From Epiperipatus broadwayi (lineage: Eukaryota > Onychophora > Udeonychophora > Euonychophora > Peripatidae): DNA of 64,000 nucleotides. Of this stretch, positions 22,431-33,799 are shown one piece after another (the stretch's first letter is position 1; each line of letters begins with the position of its first letter). Position numbers and translations under genes: made by a program. The notes under the pieces are model-generated. The model was not told the DNA's origin, did no database searches, and saw only the letters and a program-made list of their open reading frames with translations. The DNA is taken from positions 806,001 to 870,000 of the forward strand of contig JAQFVV010006274.1 in NCBI GenBank assembly GCA_028023455.1. Reading direction: 5' to 3'.

Positions 22431-24520
22431 AATTAATTTTTTTTAATATTAACACCAACAAGGAACACTTTAAATTTAACATCAAAATGCAAACAAAGCA
22501 TCAATACCAAAAAGATACTATCCCTTTCAAAATAAAACATCAAAAATATTAACAATGCAGACAAGCAAATTTTCTCATTTGCAAGAATTTTGTCAAAAGG
22601 GGGGATTTTTGTTTTTAAAATAATGGGAAATAAAGGGATGAAATGTTTTTTAAAGTTAGATAATAATAACAGATATAAAAGATTTTTAAATATTTTTTTT
22701 ATCAATCATGTTATTTTAAAACCGTACAGAAGATTTTTTTTTTAAAACTCAAGTGTTATTTCAGAATTGTGCAAAAAATATTTATGTAAAAAGAGAATTA
22801 GGTGTATTAATTATAATGATTATATACATTTATGGAGGGCTGCTACTGAATATTCTAATAATAAATAAAAAAAATGGAATGTAATACAGAATAAAGCTTT
22901 TACATAAAATTTTTAGTTGTATTCAGTAATTTTCATGAATCATTGAGGGTCATAGTTTTGAATTTATATATGCTGCATGTTAAGTTATCTGTCCAAAGGC
23001 AGCTGAAATAACTTGGTAGTACTATGAACAAATGTCTTGCTATTATTTTCCATCCTTTAACACAATTTATTGTTTCATCATGAGTTCTAGATAATATTGA
23101 TATTTGAAGATCTTTGTCTTTTATCTTGTGTTTTTAAGGATTTTAAAGGGTAAGAATTTATTTTGTAATTTCAATTTTCGTAATATATATATTAAAAGAA
23201 AGCTGCTATTTTAAACTATGCAAGATTGCAGTTTACCTACATTTTCAATTGTAGTATCTATTACATTATATTATTATAAATATCTCATATATATAAGTAA
23301 AATAGGTTTTAAATAGACTGTTGCAGTAAATACATTTCTGTCAGTTCCTCATAGATAGCAATGACAAAGAAGACTGACTATTCATGAGGTTTGTTAATTA
23401 CTAGGTGGTTAGTTTGAATATATTTCTATTTGGCTTAGCCTCAAACCAAGAGTAGGCAGATAATCCATTTACCAACCAATGGTGGATGATTGTGGGATTA
23501 AGTATATAAGAAAGAAATATCAAGTCTGTTGAAAAAATATAAAATTTTTTTTGATCAGAATTTTAATTTAAATCATAAGCATGGCAGACAGATACATCTT
23601 TATTTTAACATGAGACCCAGTTGATATGTACTTCTTGTTATTCATTTAACAGATTGTTTATTTAAATTGTGTATCTGTATGTACATATATAGGTGTGTGT
23701 TTTTTTTAGAAATTTCATTTTGTAATAGAAAATTATTATTGATAATGAAACTGGGAAAAATATCTTCTGCTGTTGACAGTTTATATTTTGAAGAGTAACA
23801 ATTCCTATAAAGGAAGAGTGGTAAAATAATCAATTTCCATCTTCTGTTAAAAAAAAAAAAATGATGAGGAAAGGTTTAGTGTAATTGTACTTGCTCTTCA
23901 ATAATTTTGGATGGAATTGTTTAATGAGTCTGGAAACATTTAAACAGCAAAGTGATTAACATCCCAAAATCAGCACACATCCTGTTTCAGTCTTTCCTAA
24001 AATGTGGAATAATTAAATTCAATGGACTCTGTCCTTCAAGAAAGCAGGATGTTACTGGCCACTTCCCTGAAATGTTCATTAATAGCTAGCTAAGTCTAGT
24101 AACTTTTTAATAAATGAATTATGGGTGGATATTGGGAATTTAATATTGATTATTATTTATATTTTTACATACACACATATCATTTGTTTACAAAATAAAA
24201 GATCAAATATTACAGTATAGTCTTAGAGCTGGCCAAATATTGTATTTATTTTGTTTCAATTTTTTATTAATATTAATTTTCTACTAGATAAATATGTATA
24301 TATTTTTAAAAATGTTTAGTTGCTTTTGATGTATTTTGCAATTATTGCTTCTGCAATTTTGACCTTTTACTTATATACATCTCATTTGATTTTAGAAAGA
24401 TTCTAAAAATAGAATAAAATTCTTAAATCAATATTTTTTAATTTAATATTAGCAGCTAGAAAACACTTTGATTTTTATATTTATAACTTCATATCATAGT
24501 CAGATAACATGTAGTAATGA
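22431..24520. other. AT-rich stretch, nothing recognised
   Basis: No exon, RNA gene or known repeat could be supported. Some less AT-rich islands (23440-23510 and 23950-24080) have no open reading frame with splice sites that I could connect to a gene. Confidence 0.4.
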
Positions 24521-24524
24521 GCTG

Positions 24525-24731
24525 CTATATGGTGGTGAGAGAAAATTTATTTAAGATATATATTTTTATGTTGTAGCTGCTAACTTCTTCTAACTTATCA
24601 TAATCAAATCCATTAAACATTATTTTTGTCTTTTTAATATTTACCTTTAGTCCTACTTTTCTACTTTCATCTGATAACTCCTGCAACATTGCCTGCAGTT
24701 TTAAAGCATTATTTGCAAAAACAACTTGCAA
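24525..24731 (-). pseudogene. RTE-like LINE fragment
   Basis: The minus-strand frame contains LQAMLQELSDESRKVGLKVNIKK with KTKIMFNG. It is nearly identical to the plus-strand segment near 25690-25770, so both come from one RTE-like family. Only the region just after the catalytic box is kept. Confidence 0.65.
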
Positions 24732-24787
24732 AATCTAAATGTTCTCAATTATAAGTTTAGTTTTTCTAACTTATAATAAACTGATCA

Positions 24788-25260
24788 CTAAAAATATAAA
24801 TATTTTTTAATGTTAGAGTATATACCCATTTGCAATCTATTAATAACTGACTTGCTGAAGAAGATATTTTTATGTTTATTAACCTTGAAAGTGTGCATTT
24901 CTCTTAACAGACAACTAGGTACTCTCAATTCTGTTTTAGATATACAGTCACTGACATTAAATTTTTCCATCAATTAACTTTTTCAATAATATCATATCTT
25001 TCAACATTCTTCTTTCTTTCAATACTGTCTGAACATTTTGATGGTGTCCCATTATTGATGTATTGAATCTTTTTTCAATATTATATATTTTAGACTGAAT
25101 ATTAATCAAATTCAAATTCCATACATAAGAACCATATTGTAAAAATATTGCAATAAGAGAAAAAAAAAACCCCTATATTTTATGGAAGTAGATAAATCTC
25201 TCACATATCTCAAAATATATTTCATCTTTCTGTTATGCTTTATTAATAATATTCTTAATG
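24788..25260 (-). pseudogene. LINE reverse-transcriptase C-terminal fragment
   Basis: Broken minus-strand frames contain a GSYVWNLNLIN-like segment near 25130, then KFNVSDCISKTELRVPS and KHKNIFFSKSVINRLQ (24960-24830). This resembles the C-terminal tail after the thumb of CR1/jockey/I-group LINE proteins, where a YGS.VWNP motif is followed by R/H-rich repeats and FF..R......N.L. It differs from the M-family relics in this window. The identification is by pattern only. Confidence 0.5.
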
Positions 25261-25309
25261 TATGCATTAAAAGTAGTTTTAGTGTAGTAAATTATATCCA
25301 AGTATTGAG

Positions 25310-26397
25310 AGAAGTTATAGAAAGGACCACGAGTTGCCATTATGTTTTGGATTTGTAGATTATGAAAAAGCATTTGATTGTATAAGCATTTCTTCAATGA
25401 TTAAAGCATTGGATCATCAGGATATTGTCAAATTTTGAAGAATATTTATAAAAATGCAACAGCAACAATTAGATTACTCAATTATACTAGTAAGGTTAAT
25501 AATGAGAAGGGACTAAGTAAGACAGGGTGACTCCATATCTCCAAAACTTTTTACAGCAGTGCTGCAAGAAGTATTTTGTGGATTAAAATGGGAAGCTAAA
25601 GGAGTAAAAGTAAATGGAGATTATTTAAGTCATTTAGATTTTGCAGATAAGTTAGTTGTTTTTTGCAAATAATGCTTCAGAGTTCAAGAAATGTTGCAAG
25701 AGTTATCAGATGAAAGTAAAAAAGTAGGATTAAAGGTAAATGTTAAAAAGACTAAAATAGTAATGTTCAATGGATTTTCTCAAAAGATGAAAATAAAGAT
25801 TGATTATGATGAGTTAGAAGAAGTTAACAAATACCTTGGTCAGGCTATTACTACAGTTGGAAACATAATGGATGAAATTAATCATAGAATTAAATTTGGT
25901 TGGGGTGCTTTTGGTAGAAATAACATAATATTAAAAAGAAACGGATGGTTTTTAATAAATATGTTTTACCCGTTTTTACTTATGTATCTAAGACTTCGAC
26001 ACTTAATGGAATAAAAGAGCAATACAGAGAATTCAGATCACTCAAAAAAGTATGAAAAGATGCATGATAGGAATAACAAGAAGAGATCGAAAATGCAATA
26101 CATGGGTAAAAGAACAAAAAAGTGTTACTGACATTGCTGAAAGAATTAAAAGACAAGTGGAGTTGGGCTGGACATATTGCTAGAAGAGATGATAATAGAT
26201 AGAGAATTGAAATCTTAAACCAGATTTTAAGAGTTTGTAAAAAACCCAGAAAGAGATCTGATGTGAGATGGATGGATGAAATAAGAAAGTGTGCAGGGGT
26301 GATGTGGAGAAGAGAGACTAGAGATCGGAGGTGATGGATTGAATTTGGGGAGACCTTCCTGCTGCGGATTGATAATGGTTGACAATGATGATAATAA
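25310..26397 (+). pseudogene. 5'-truncated RTE-like LINE
   Basis: The sequence runs from a palm-domain trace (DYEKAFD-like, near 25360) through QELSDESKKVGLKVN with KTKIVMFNG (25693-25770), EEVNKYLGQ (about 25818), and a C-terminal WSWAGHIARRDDN (about 26160), typical of RTE-type proteins, to 26397. Stops and shifts are frequent. The 3' end carries TGATGATAATAA, a short-repeat tail expected for RTE elements. It directly abuts a Penelope-like fragment. Confidence 0.72.
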
Positions 26398-26663
26398 ACA
26401 ATCATCAATATACCAACAAATCATTTAAAAGAAACAAAAAAATTATTAATAACACTACTCTCTAAAAAATCAATATAGACAGAGCACATTAAAGGAGAAA
26501 TAACATAACCAATAACCCAATTTCTTTAATTTTATAAAACATATTCCCCACAAAATACATAGAATCTTCTAATAATAATATAATATTATGAATAACCTTA
26601 ATCCTGTTTGCAGAAAAATATTCAAATTTCTTTAAAACAACAAGAAATACATTAATGCTTTTT
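26398..26663 (-). pseudogene. Penelope-like element fragment, left arm
   Basis: The minus-strand sequence is homologous to 32518-32740. It includes a catalytic-box region reading WYIDDCL near 26418 (WYVDDYLFVI in the right copy). It starts at the hairpin centre near 26665 and runs leftward. Only about 270 bases remain, cut by the RTE-like LINE at 26397. Confidence 0.65.
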
Positions 26664-26722
26664 ATAAAAAGGCATTAATTTGTTTCTTGACGTTTTAAAG
26701 ATATTTGAATATTTTTCTACAG
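26610..26722. repeat. Inverted repeat at the Penelope head-to-head junction
   Basis: Arms of about 54 bases (26610-26663 and 26668-26722) are imperfect reverse complements, as in CAGAAAAATATTCAAATTTC versus GATATTTGAATATTTTTCTA. They are the outer parts of two Penelope-like copies in opposite orientation, so the palindrome is a junction structure and not a separate element. Confidence 0.8.
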
Positions 26723-26737
26723 ATAAGATTTCAGTTA

Positions 26738-27489
26738 TGTTATGTATTTACCCATAACTCTCGAAGGTGCAAACCACAATTAATTAAAAACCAAATTTAA
26801 CACAAACTAGAATATATTTGCAAGCTTAAATGTAATTAATACATAGACTAATAAATGATCATGGAGTTCTAAAAGTCTTTAAACACTCTTTCAATGTTGT
26901 CTGACAATTACTGTCTTATTTAATTGATTGTCACTTTTCACGACTATGTTAAATAAATACAAGTTCTCCAAGTTAAAACCTATGATCCCTTTAGGCTTAC
27001 ATAAAATAAAATAAGATCAGGATGATCTGCTCTATGTTGGAGTTTTATACCTTCAGATTCCAAAACATTGAGTTTATTTCCTGGCAGACGTTGACTGATT
27101 ACCAACGATACTCATTGGAGTCCAATAGCACCTCACTAACACAAAGGAGAAAAAGAGCACTTAAATCTATAATCCTGAGTTTTTATACTCTGCCATTTAA
27201 TTGTTCTCTTATCAGAAAAATTCCTTTGTGAAAGCATTTAACTAATTTCATTTTTCGGATCTACAAATTGATTTTATTTTTACTCTAATTAGTTCAAAAT
27301 TTGCTCTTCTGTTCTTTTCATTCTGTCTGCAGAAACTTTTTAATTGAGTAACTACTCATTTTCTTATATGTGTAACTCATTCCTAAAACAGTTTCTATTG
27401 TCATTTATTAATACATTTAAATTTAACTTCTGGAGTATTCTTATTTATATTTTTTATATTAAAATATTTATTGAAATTAAAATACTACA
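26738..27489 (-). repeat. LTR of Gypsy element 1 (3' LTR)
   Basis: This is a 752-bp repeat of 31730-32517. Shared landmarks are ATGTATTTACC at the start, CAAACCACAATTAATTAAAA, CCTTTAGGCTTA and TTTATTGAAATTAAAATA at the end. It differs from the other LTR by many substitutions and small indels, which indicates an old insertion. Confidence 0.85.
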
Positions 27490-27899
27490 ATTTCTTCTCT
27501 CATTCCAGAAGTTGTAATTGTTTTTTGCATTTAATCATTACATCTTTCTGGTTTTCTTTTGATGCACACAGATCTGGGTGATTTATTTATTTCAGGTTTC
27601 ATTTGAATTTCTTCTGCAATTTCATCATTGTTTTCCTCAATTAACTGTTTTTCCTCTGTCTTTCTTCCCGTGTTGCTTCTTTCATTACTCTCCACCTTCT
27701 ACATTTTTGCATCTTGCCATATTTCCAGCTGCAATTCTTCTGACTCTCTTTTCTTTATATGGTTCATGTGGTGTCTGTACTTTAAATCATTAATTACACT
27801 AACTACGTATATTTGATTTGACAATATTTTGTCTATTGTTCCCTTGATCCATTTTTCCATATAATATCTCTCACCCATCGAGACTCAGCAACTCTAAAC

Positions 27900-28620
27900 A
27901 ATTTTTTTGGCATCACATTTGGAACACTAATCTTTTGTTCGGATGCAAAACTCCCAATTTAGTCCTTAGTTTACATCCACACATTAATTCTGCTGGAGAT
28001 TTTCCTGTTGTAGATGGCCTTGAATGATGGTATGGCATAAATGTCTGTAATGTATCTTGAATTTCTATGTTACTCAATTTTTTAAACTTCTCTTTATTTG
28101 CTGTGTAGTATTCTCTGCTAATCCATTTGACTGAGGATGATATGGAGGTGTGCACATGTGATGAATCCCATAGATACTAATAAACTGTCATAATTCCTCT
28201 CCAGTAACCTGCTCTGTTATCTGTCACCACCACTTCTGGAAAACCATGTATTGAATAAACCATCTTTAATTACCTAATTGTTTCTAGGGCAATAGTATCT
28301 TTCACTATATGGCATTCTATCTATCTATAGAAGGCGTCTGTAATTATCAGCACAATTTTTTCATTCATTGGTCCTTCGTGATCAATATGCACTCTTTCCC
28401 ACTTCAGCTAGGATGCAAAACCACCAGTAATGCACTTTCTGACTGACATGCAGTACAACCTTTAATGTAGTTTTCTATATCTGTATTAATATGGGGCCAC
28501 CAGACCTAGCGATTTGCTTAAGCTATTACACACACTATGCCATTATGCCCTTTATGCCCTTTATGGAGAAGCTTTAAAACTATTCTTCCCTGTAGGCAGT
28601 ATAATTACTCTATCCACCAT
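27900..28620 (-). pseudogene. Integrase relic of Gypsy element 1
   Basis: Broken minus-strand frames show the integrase core. VHIDHEGPM (first Asp) lies near 28390, EVVVTDN (second Asp) near 28230, and ISREYYTANKEK covers the Glu region near 28110. The tail includes TTGKSPAELMCG near 27980, the usual stretch after the core. Integrase inserts the cDNA copy into the genome. Several stops make it inactive. Confidence 0.75.
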
Positions 28621-28949
28621 TACTATACATCCTCTACAAACGAATAACTACTCTCTGTTAGCCCAAAACCCCATTCCCACATACCTAGGTATAGTTTTAG
28701 GCCAGCCCTTCTTAATTCAATTCATCACAATATCGTACTTTTTCTTTCCTAGTCCATTTTTGAATTGTATCACTATATAACACTTGAGAGTTCAAGCTGT
28801 CAATATAAATAACATCAAACTCACTATTGCATATCTTTTGACTACCTAGAAATCTTGACGTGTCTGCATGCGAGATGTCTTATCCTCTATTTATATTTTA
28901 ATGAATAATCATATGTAGCTAACACATTTTGCCATCGTAACATATGCAG

Positions 28950-29310
28950 ACTTAAAATATTCAGGCACTGCATGATCATTTCCTAAAATGCCCAACAAAG
29001 GTTTATGATCAGTAATAATTTCAAAACTATACCCATAAACAAACTGATATTTTTTCTCTGCGAAAATGATCACCAGAGCTTTTTTGTTAATTTAACTGTA
29101 ATTATACTCTGCTTTTGACAATGTTCTGAACACATGTGCAACAGACCACTCAGTATTATGTATAGGATGAGTTAAAACAGTCCCTATCTCCCTGTGTTAT
29201 GCATCAGTGGGAATTCTAACTTGATGCTTACCATCAAAATGCACCAACAATATATCAGATGATAAAAGCTTTAGTTTTTTTGAAAGCACTTCAATTTCTG
29301 GTTAAACCCA
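28950..29310 (-). pseudogene. RNase H relic of Gypsy element 1
   Basis: The minus strand reads TLSKAEYNYS (about 29120) followed by KALVIIFAEKKYQFVYG and IITDHKPLLGILG (about 29010), the standard retroelement RNase H signature. In-frame stops are present. Confidence 0.7.
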
Positions 29311-29499
29311 ACTTATTGCACAATATCTCATACAACAATTTTGCTACCTTTTCCTTTATTTAAAAACAGCTCAAAAAAATTAACTAGCCCTAAAAATGCC
29401 TAAAGCTGCTTTATGTTTTTTGGCTTTTTAGGATTTCTAACAGCCTTGACTTTGTCCATGAAAAGAAGTTTTCCTTTATCTGAAATGCTGTGATCCAGA

Positions 29500-30315
29500 A
29501 ACTTTAACTCTTGTGTCTCTCTATACACAGTCATGGTTTTTCGCAATCTTTCAAAATTCTTTCTCTTAACAATTCACTAGATGTTGCTGTTATCAAAATA
29601 TCACCATGATAAGACATTACCCCTTTTAACCCTTGTAACATTGAGTTTAACTTGGCCTGAAAGATATTCAGTGCTATGGCAATTTTGAATGATAAATGAT
29701 TACATTTAAACAGCCCAAATGGTGTGGTCAGCATCAATATTCTTGCTGACTTGTCAATAACTTTAATTTGATGATAAATGTTGTTGAGGTCCAATTTGGC
29801 AAAAAAACTTTGTATTCGACAAAATCGCTAAAACTTTTTTAACATTAGATATGGGATAAGCACTTTTATTTAGATATTTATTCACTGTCCCATGATAATC
29901 ACTGCACATTCTGATTTTCCCATAAGGTTTAGTTATCACCACTATGAGCATGGCCCATTATACCTCTTCTATAGAGGTTAACACTCCTAGCCACTAAAGT
30001 TTTTAATGTTTTTTTTTACATTTGAGTAGCCCAAATGGTGTGTGTGGTCAGCATCAATATTCTTGCTGACTTGTCAATATCTTTAATTTGATGATAAACA
30101 GAGTTGAGGTCCAATTTGGCAAAAAACTTTGTATTCGACAAAATCGCTAAAACTTTTTCAACATTAGATATGGGATAAGCCCCTTTATTTAGATATTTAT
30201 TCACTGTCACATGGTAATCACTGAACATTCTGATTTGCCTATAAGGTTTAGTTATCACCACTATGAGCATGGCCCATTCTACTTCTTCTATAGAAGTTAA
30301 CACTCCTCTAGTCAT
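29500..30315 (-). pseudogene. Reverse transcriptase relic of Gypsy element 1, with tandem duplication
   Basis: The minus strand reads VVITKPYRQIRM, YPISNVEKVLAILSNTKFF and LDLNSVYHQI. A block of about 318 bases is duplicated in tandem (about 29690-30005 and 30006-30315), so the N-terminal palm appears twice. Only the left copy continues into the catalytic region (near 29600). There the box reads YHGD, in place of the usual Y.DD, so the first catalytic Asp is replaced by Gly. It is inactive. Confidence 0.8.
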
Positions 30316-30559
30316 TAACGTTTTTTTTCTTCAACCTTTTCGCTCTGCACAAATAGAATCTTCTGCAGCTTACAGATCATAGGTCCTGCATTTTCATTTA
30401 ATTCTAAATCTACCAAGTTTGATTTTATTGATTCTGTCTCCTTGGAAAGTAATTCAGGGTACCATTTAACATTTGCTGCTCTATGGAAATGATTTTAGCA
30501 ATTGATACATTAATACCTTACTCATTAAACCACTCGCTACCAATTATTGGACTTATTTC

Positions 30560-30830
30560 TCCTTTAGCAATATATATTGACAAATAACATACTTTATATC
30601 TATGTGTAATTGGAGCATCAGCCATTCCAATTAGCGCTAGCCAGTTTCCACTTACATCTTTAACTTTTATATTGAACTTATTAATTTTAATCTCATTATA
30701 ATCTTTTGCTATGTCCTTCTATTGACTTTTGGACACTAATGAAATATCCGAGCCACTATCAATCTTCATTTTCACTTCTGTGCTATATATTTTAAGTGTT
30801 AGCATATATTGATTTTGCCAGTCATATTCA
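30560..30830 (-). pseudogene. Aspartic protease relic of Gypsy element 1
   Basis: The minus-strand translation contains KIDSGSDISLV near 30760, with the D-S-G active-site triad of retroelement proteases, and further on an IIGSEWF-type segment near 30530-30560. The frame holds stops. It sits between gag and reverse transcriptase as expected. Confidence 0.65.
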
Positions 30831-30839
30831 TTTTAATAT

Positions 30840-31725
30840 TAACTTTGTCTTGCTTATCTTCCTCTGTTTGGTTATTTTTTTTTTTTATCATTTGGCTTGG
30901 GTTTTTTGCAAATTGTTGCTAAATGCCCTCTGTTGCCACAATTAAAACAGCTTTCTCGATGCCATTTACAATTCTTAGCAAAATGACCTCTTTCCCACAG
31001 CAAAAATGTTTCTCTAAAGGTATTGGTTCATTACTTGATTTGTAATTCCTCTGCAGTCTACTTTTATTCATTTTATAAACTGCTGTTCTGCCTTCCTCGT
31101 CCACATCTAAAAGTGAGAGCTTGCTTAATAATTAACTCATATGGGATCTCTTTTTTGATCGGTAATTCATATGACAATTCTGTTTCAGCAATAATGTTTG
31201 TCTTAATCTTTCATCTGTCATTCCCCATAGCAATTTGTTCAACAAGACTTGTTCACCAAATTCTCCATATTGATAGTTTTTTTACTAACTGACATAAATA
31301 ATCGTTTATTTTTTCTCCTTTCACCTATCTTCTATTTCGGAGAGCCAATTTAGCAATATGCCTAGATGGACCACGGGCTTAAATGTTCTGTTAACTTATT
31401 AACCATCACCTCCTTACTTACTGCCTTTTTTATAAATTGGTCAAATAAAATTATTAATGTTCAATTACTTTCCTCCCTACCAAACACAACAACGCTGCTA
31501 CCTTTCTATTATTATCACTTATGACATTAAGCATGCAAAATTTTCAAGTTGTGTTATGTATAATGGCGATTCACTGCATTTTCTACATCAAATTCAGAGA
31601 TACTACATTGACCTATCGACATTTTACTCATCAATCAAACTACCGATCTATATTATTGCTTGACAGTTCTAATCTTGATTGTACTATTGTTTTCCCTATA
31701 CTATGTCTGAATTTCTGACAAAGCC
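30840..31725 (-). pseudogene. Gag relic of Gypsy element 1 with two zinc knuckles
   Basis: The minus strand at 30905-31005 encodes two CCHC knuckles. The first is CGKRGHFAKNC (with the leading Cys region partly shifted) and the second is CFNCGNRGHLATIC, followed by Lys-rich sequence. The rest of gag (31725-31010) is weakly conserved and broken. Gag binds element RNA and builds the particle. Confidence 0.7.
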
Positions 31726-31729
31726 ATTT

Positions 31730-32517
31730 TGCTATGTATTTACCAAGATTCTAGATGGGGCAAACCACAATTAATTAAAACTAAATTTACTAACTAAGGT
31801 TTTATTATAAGTTATACAAACACAAACTAGAATATGTATATAAGCTTAAATATAATTAATATACAGACAAAGAAATGATCACAGAGTTCTAAAAGTCGTT
31901 ATACACACTCTTTCAATATTGTTTTACAATTACTGTCTTCTTTAATGGATTGTCACTTTCCACAACTATGCTAAATAATTACAAGTTCCCCAAGTTAAAA
32001 CTTAAGAGCCCTTTAGGCTTAAATAAAACAAAATAAGATCAGGATGATTTGCTTTAAATGCTAGTCAGATTTTTATACCTTCAGATTCTGAAATACCTGG
32101 GTTTATTCCCTCGCAGACGTTGATTGGTTACCGATGATACTCGTTGCAAGCCCAATAGCACTTTACCAACACAAAAGAGAAAAGGAGCACTTAAATCTAC
32201 AATCCTGAGTTTTTATAGTCTGCCATTTAATTGTTCTCTTATCAGAAAAATTCCTTTGTGAAAGCATTTAATTAATTTCACATTCTGGATCTACTATTTT
32301 CATAAGATTTTATCATTACTCTAATCAATTCAAAATTTGCTCTTCCATTATTTTCATTCATATCTGTAGAAACCTTTGGATTATGCAACTCTGTTCAATT
32401 TTTTATATTTATAACTCATTTCCATTGTTATTAATTAATACATTTAAATTTATCCTCTGGAATACCCTTATTGATATTTTTTTATACTAACATATTTATT
32501 GAAATTAAAATAATACA
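31730..32517 (-). repeat. LTR of Gypsy element 1 (5' LTR)
   Basis: This 788-bp repeat partner of 26738-27489 is slightly longer because of small insertions (for example near 31790). As the upstream LTR on the minus strand it would hold the promoter. No TATA box could be singled out in this AT-rich sequence. Confidence 0.85.
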
Positions 32518-33240
32518 GGTTATTCAGGATTTGTTATTGTTATTAGCAGATTCTATGTATTTTATGTGTAATAATGTGTTATAAAATTAAAGAGGGTTTG
32601 GTTATTGATTATGTTATTTAGCTTTTAATGTGCTCTGTCTATATTAATTTTTTTTTAGAGAGTAGTGTTATTAATAATTTTTCTGTTTCTTTTAAACTAT
32701 TTGTTTGGTATGTTGATGATTATTTGTTTGTTATATAGAAGATAAATTAAAGGATTTTTTTTTGGTACATTGAATGCTTTTGATTTTAATATTAAATGTA
32801 CTATTTAGGAGGGTACATTTGAATTATAAGTGTTGATAAAGTTGATGTTTTATTTTGTAGTCATTTCATTACAGTTGTCAATCTTTACTCACAAGAGACT
32901 TTCTTTATACATTTTTTCTTATAAGATTAGAAGACTTAATAATTTTCAAAATGATATTCAGAAGACATCAATTTGCTTCTGATATTATGAGTTAGGATAT
33001 AATCGTGAATTTATTAGGAATATTATATTTAATAAAAGTGTAAATCTGTTAATAATAAAGATTCAATTGTTAATGAGAATAAAGAGTTTATTTCTTTGCC
33101 ATATAAGTCATTCATTACTAAATAGTTCAAAACAGTCAATTGATTGTAAATCATTTCCTGGGATAGTTTATAAGATTCCTTGCAATTGTCATAAAAATTT
33201 ATATAGTTCAGAGAAAATTAAGTCAGTGTCGATTTAGATT
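32518..33240 (+). pseudogene. Penelope-like element fragment, right arm
   Basis: Broken plus-strand frames show CSVYINFF and WYVDDYLFVI (catalytic box, near 32705-32740), a C-terminal reverse-transcriptase tail, KEFISLPYKSFITK near 33090, and IVYKIPCNC near 33165, the motif that opens the GIY-YIG-linked region of Penelope-like elements. The GIY-YIG nuclease itself is not recognisable beyond 33240. The part upstream of the LTR insertion lies at 26668-26737. It is dead. Confidence 0.7.
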
Positions 33241-33254
33241 GTGCTCACTGTCAC

Positions 33255-33317
33255 TGCTGACACATCCAAGTGATAAATGACATTGAATAATCCACAGCTT
33301 GGATGTGTGAGCAATGG
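33255..33317. repeat. Small inverted repeat
   Basis: ACACATCCAAG near 33260 and CTTGGATGTGT near 33298 are exact reverse complements with looser pairing outside. It lies just right of the Penelope-like fragment and might be its terminal structure. No function is assigned. Confidence 0.55.
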
Positions 33318-33474
33318 TCTTGGGAGGTCCTTAGAATTCAAAGTGGCAGCGAGTGCAGTTTAACTACTAAGAGCTTATAATGTCTAAAATATGAATTAAG
33401 CGCCGAAGTGTGCCGGGAGGATATTTTCAACGATACAAAGTATCATCCAAAAATTGCAGCAGTGCGATCTAACC

Positions 33475-33770
33475 AAGCTTATAATTTTGAAATATTAAAA
33501 GCGTATACCTCCAAAAATATGAATTTTATTACAATATATGCTTATAATCACATGTTGAATAAACATAAAATTGATCAAACTAAGTTTATAATTTTAAATA
33601 CTAACAGCTTATAACTTCTAAAATACTAGTTTTATTACAATATATGCCTATAACCATATGTTGAATAAATGTAAAATTGATTAAACCAAGCTTATAATTT
33701 TGAAATAGCAAAACCTTATAATTTGAATTTTATTACAATATATGTTTATAACCATATGTTGAAATAAAGC
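33475..33770 (+). repeat. Minisatellite, about 2.8 units of about 107 bp
   Basis: Units begin near 33475, 33582 and 33688 with AAG(C/T)TTATAATTTT. Each contains TTTTATTACAATATATG, then TATAA(C/T)CA(C/T)ATGTTGAATAAA. Units differ by substitutions and a shortened last unit. The small frame at 33408-33614 is a by-product of this repeat. Confidence 0.8.
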
Positions 33771-33799
33771 ATATTAATTTATAATTTTTTCTTATCTGA

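Larger units (their letters stand above)
26738..32517 (-). mobile_element. Gypsy-type LTR retrotransposon 1, decayed
   Basis: LTRs at 26738-27489 and 31730-32517 enclose gag, protease, reverse transcriptase, RNase H and integrase relics, all on the minus strand in Gypsy order (integrase last). LTR ends are TG...CA. Five bases before the left LTR (AGTTA) and after the right LTR (GGTTA) form a target duplication with one mismatch. Joining the flanks gives continuous Penelope-like sequence that matches the inverted copy at 26398-26663. The polypurine tract (GAGAGAAGAAAT on the minus strand) adjoins the left LTR. TGG lies three bases inside the right LTR, as in a primer-binding site. No envelope-like gene is seen. 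Confidence 0.85.

Noticed and set aside
25980-26424. Minus-strand Ser/His/Leu-rich frames
   Set aside because: Opposite strand of the RTE-like LINE C-terminus, whose plus-strand motif WAGHIARRDDN explains the sequence.
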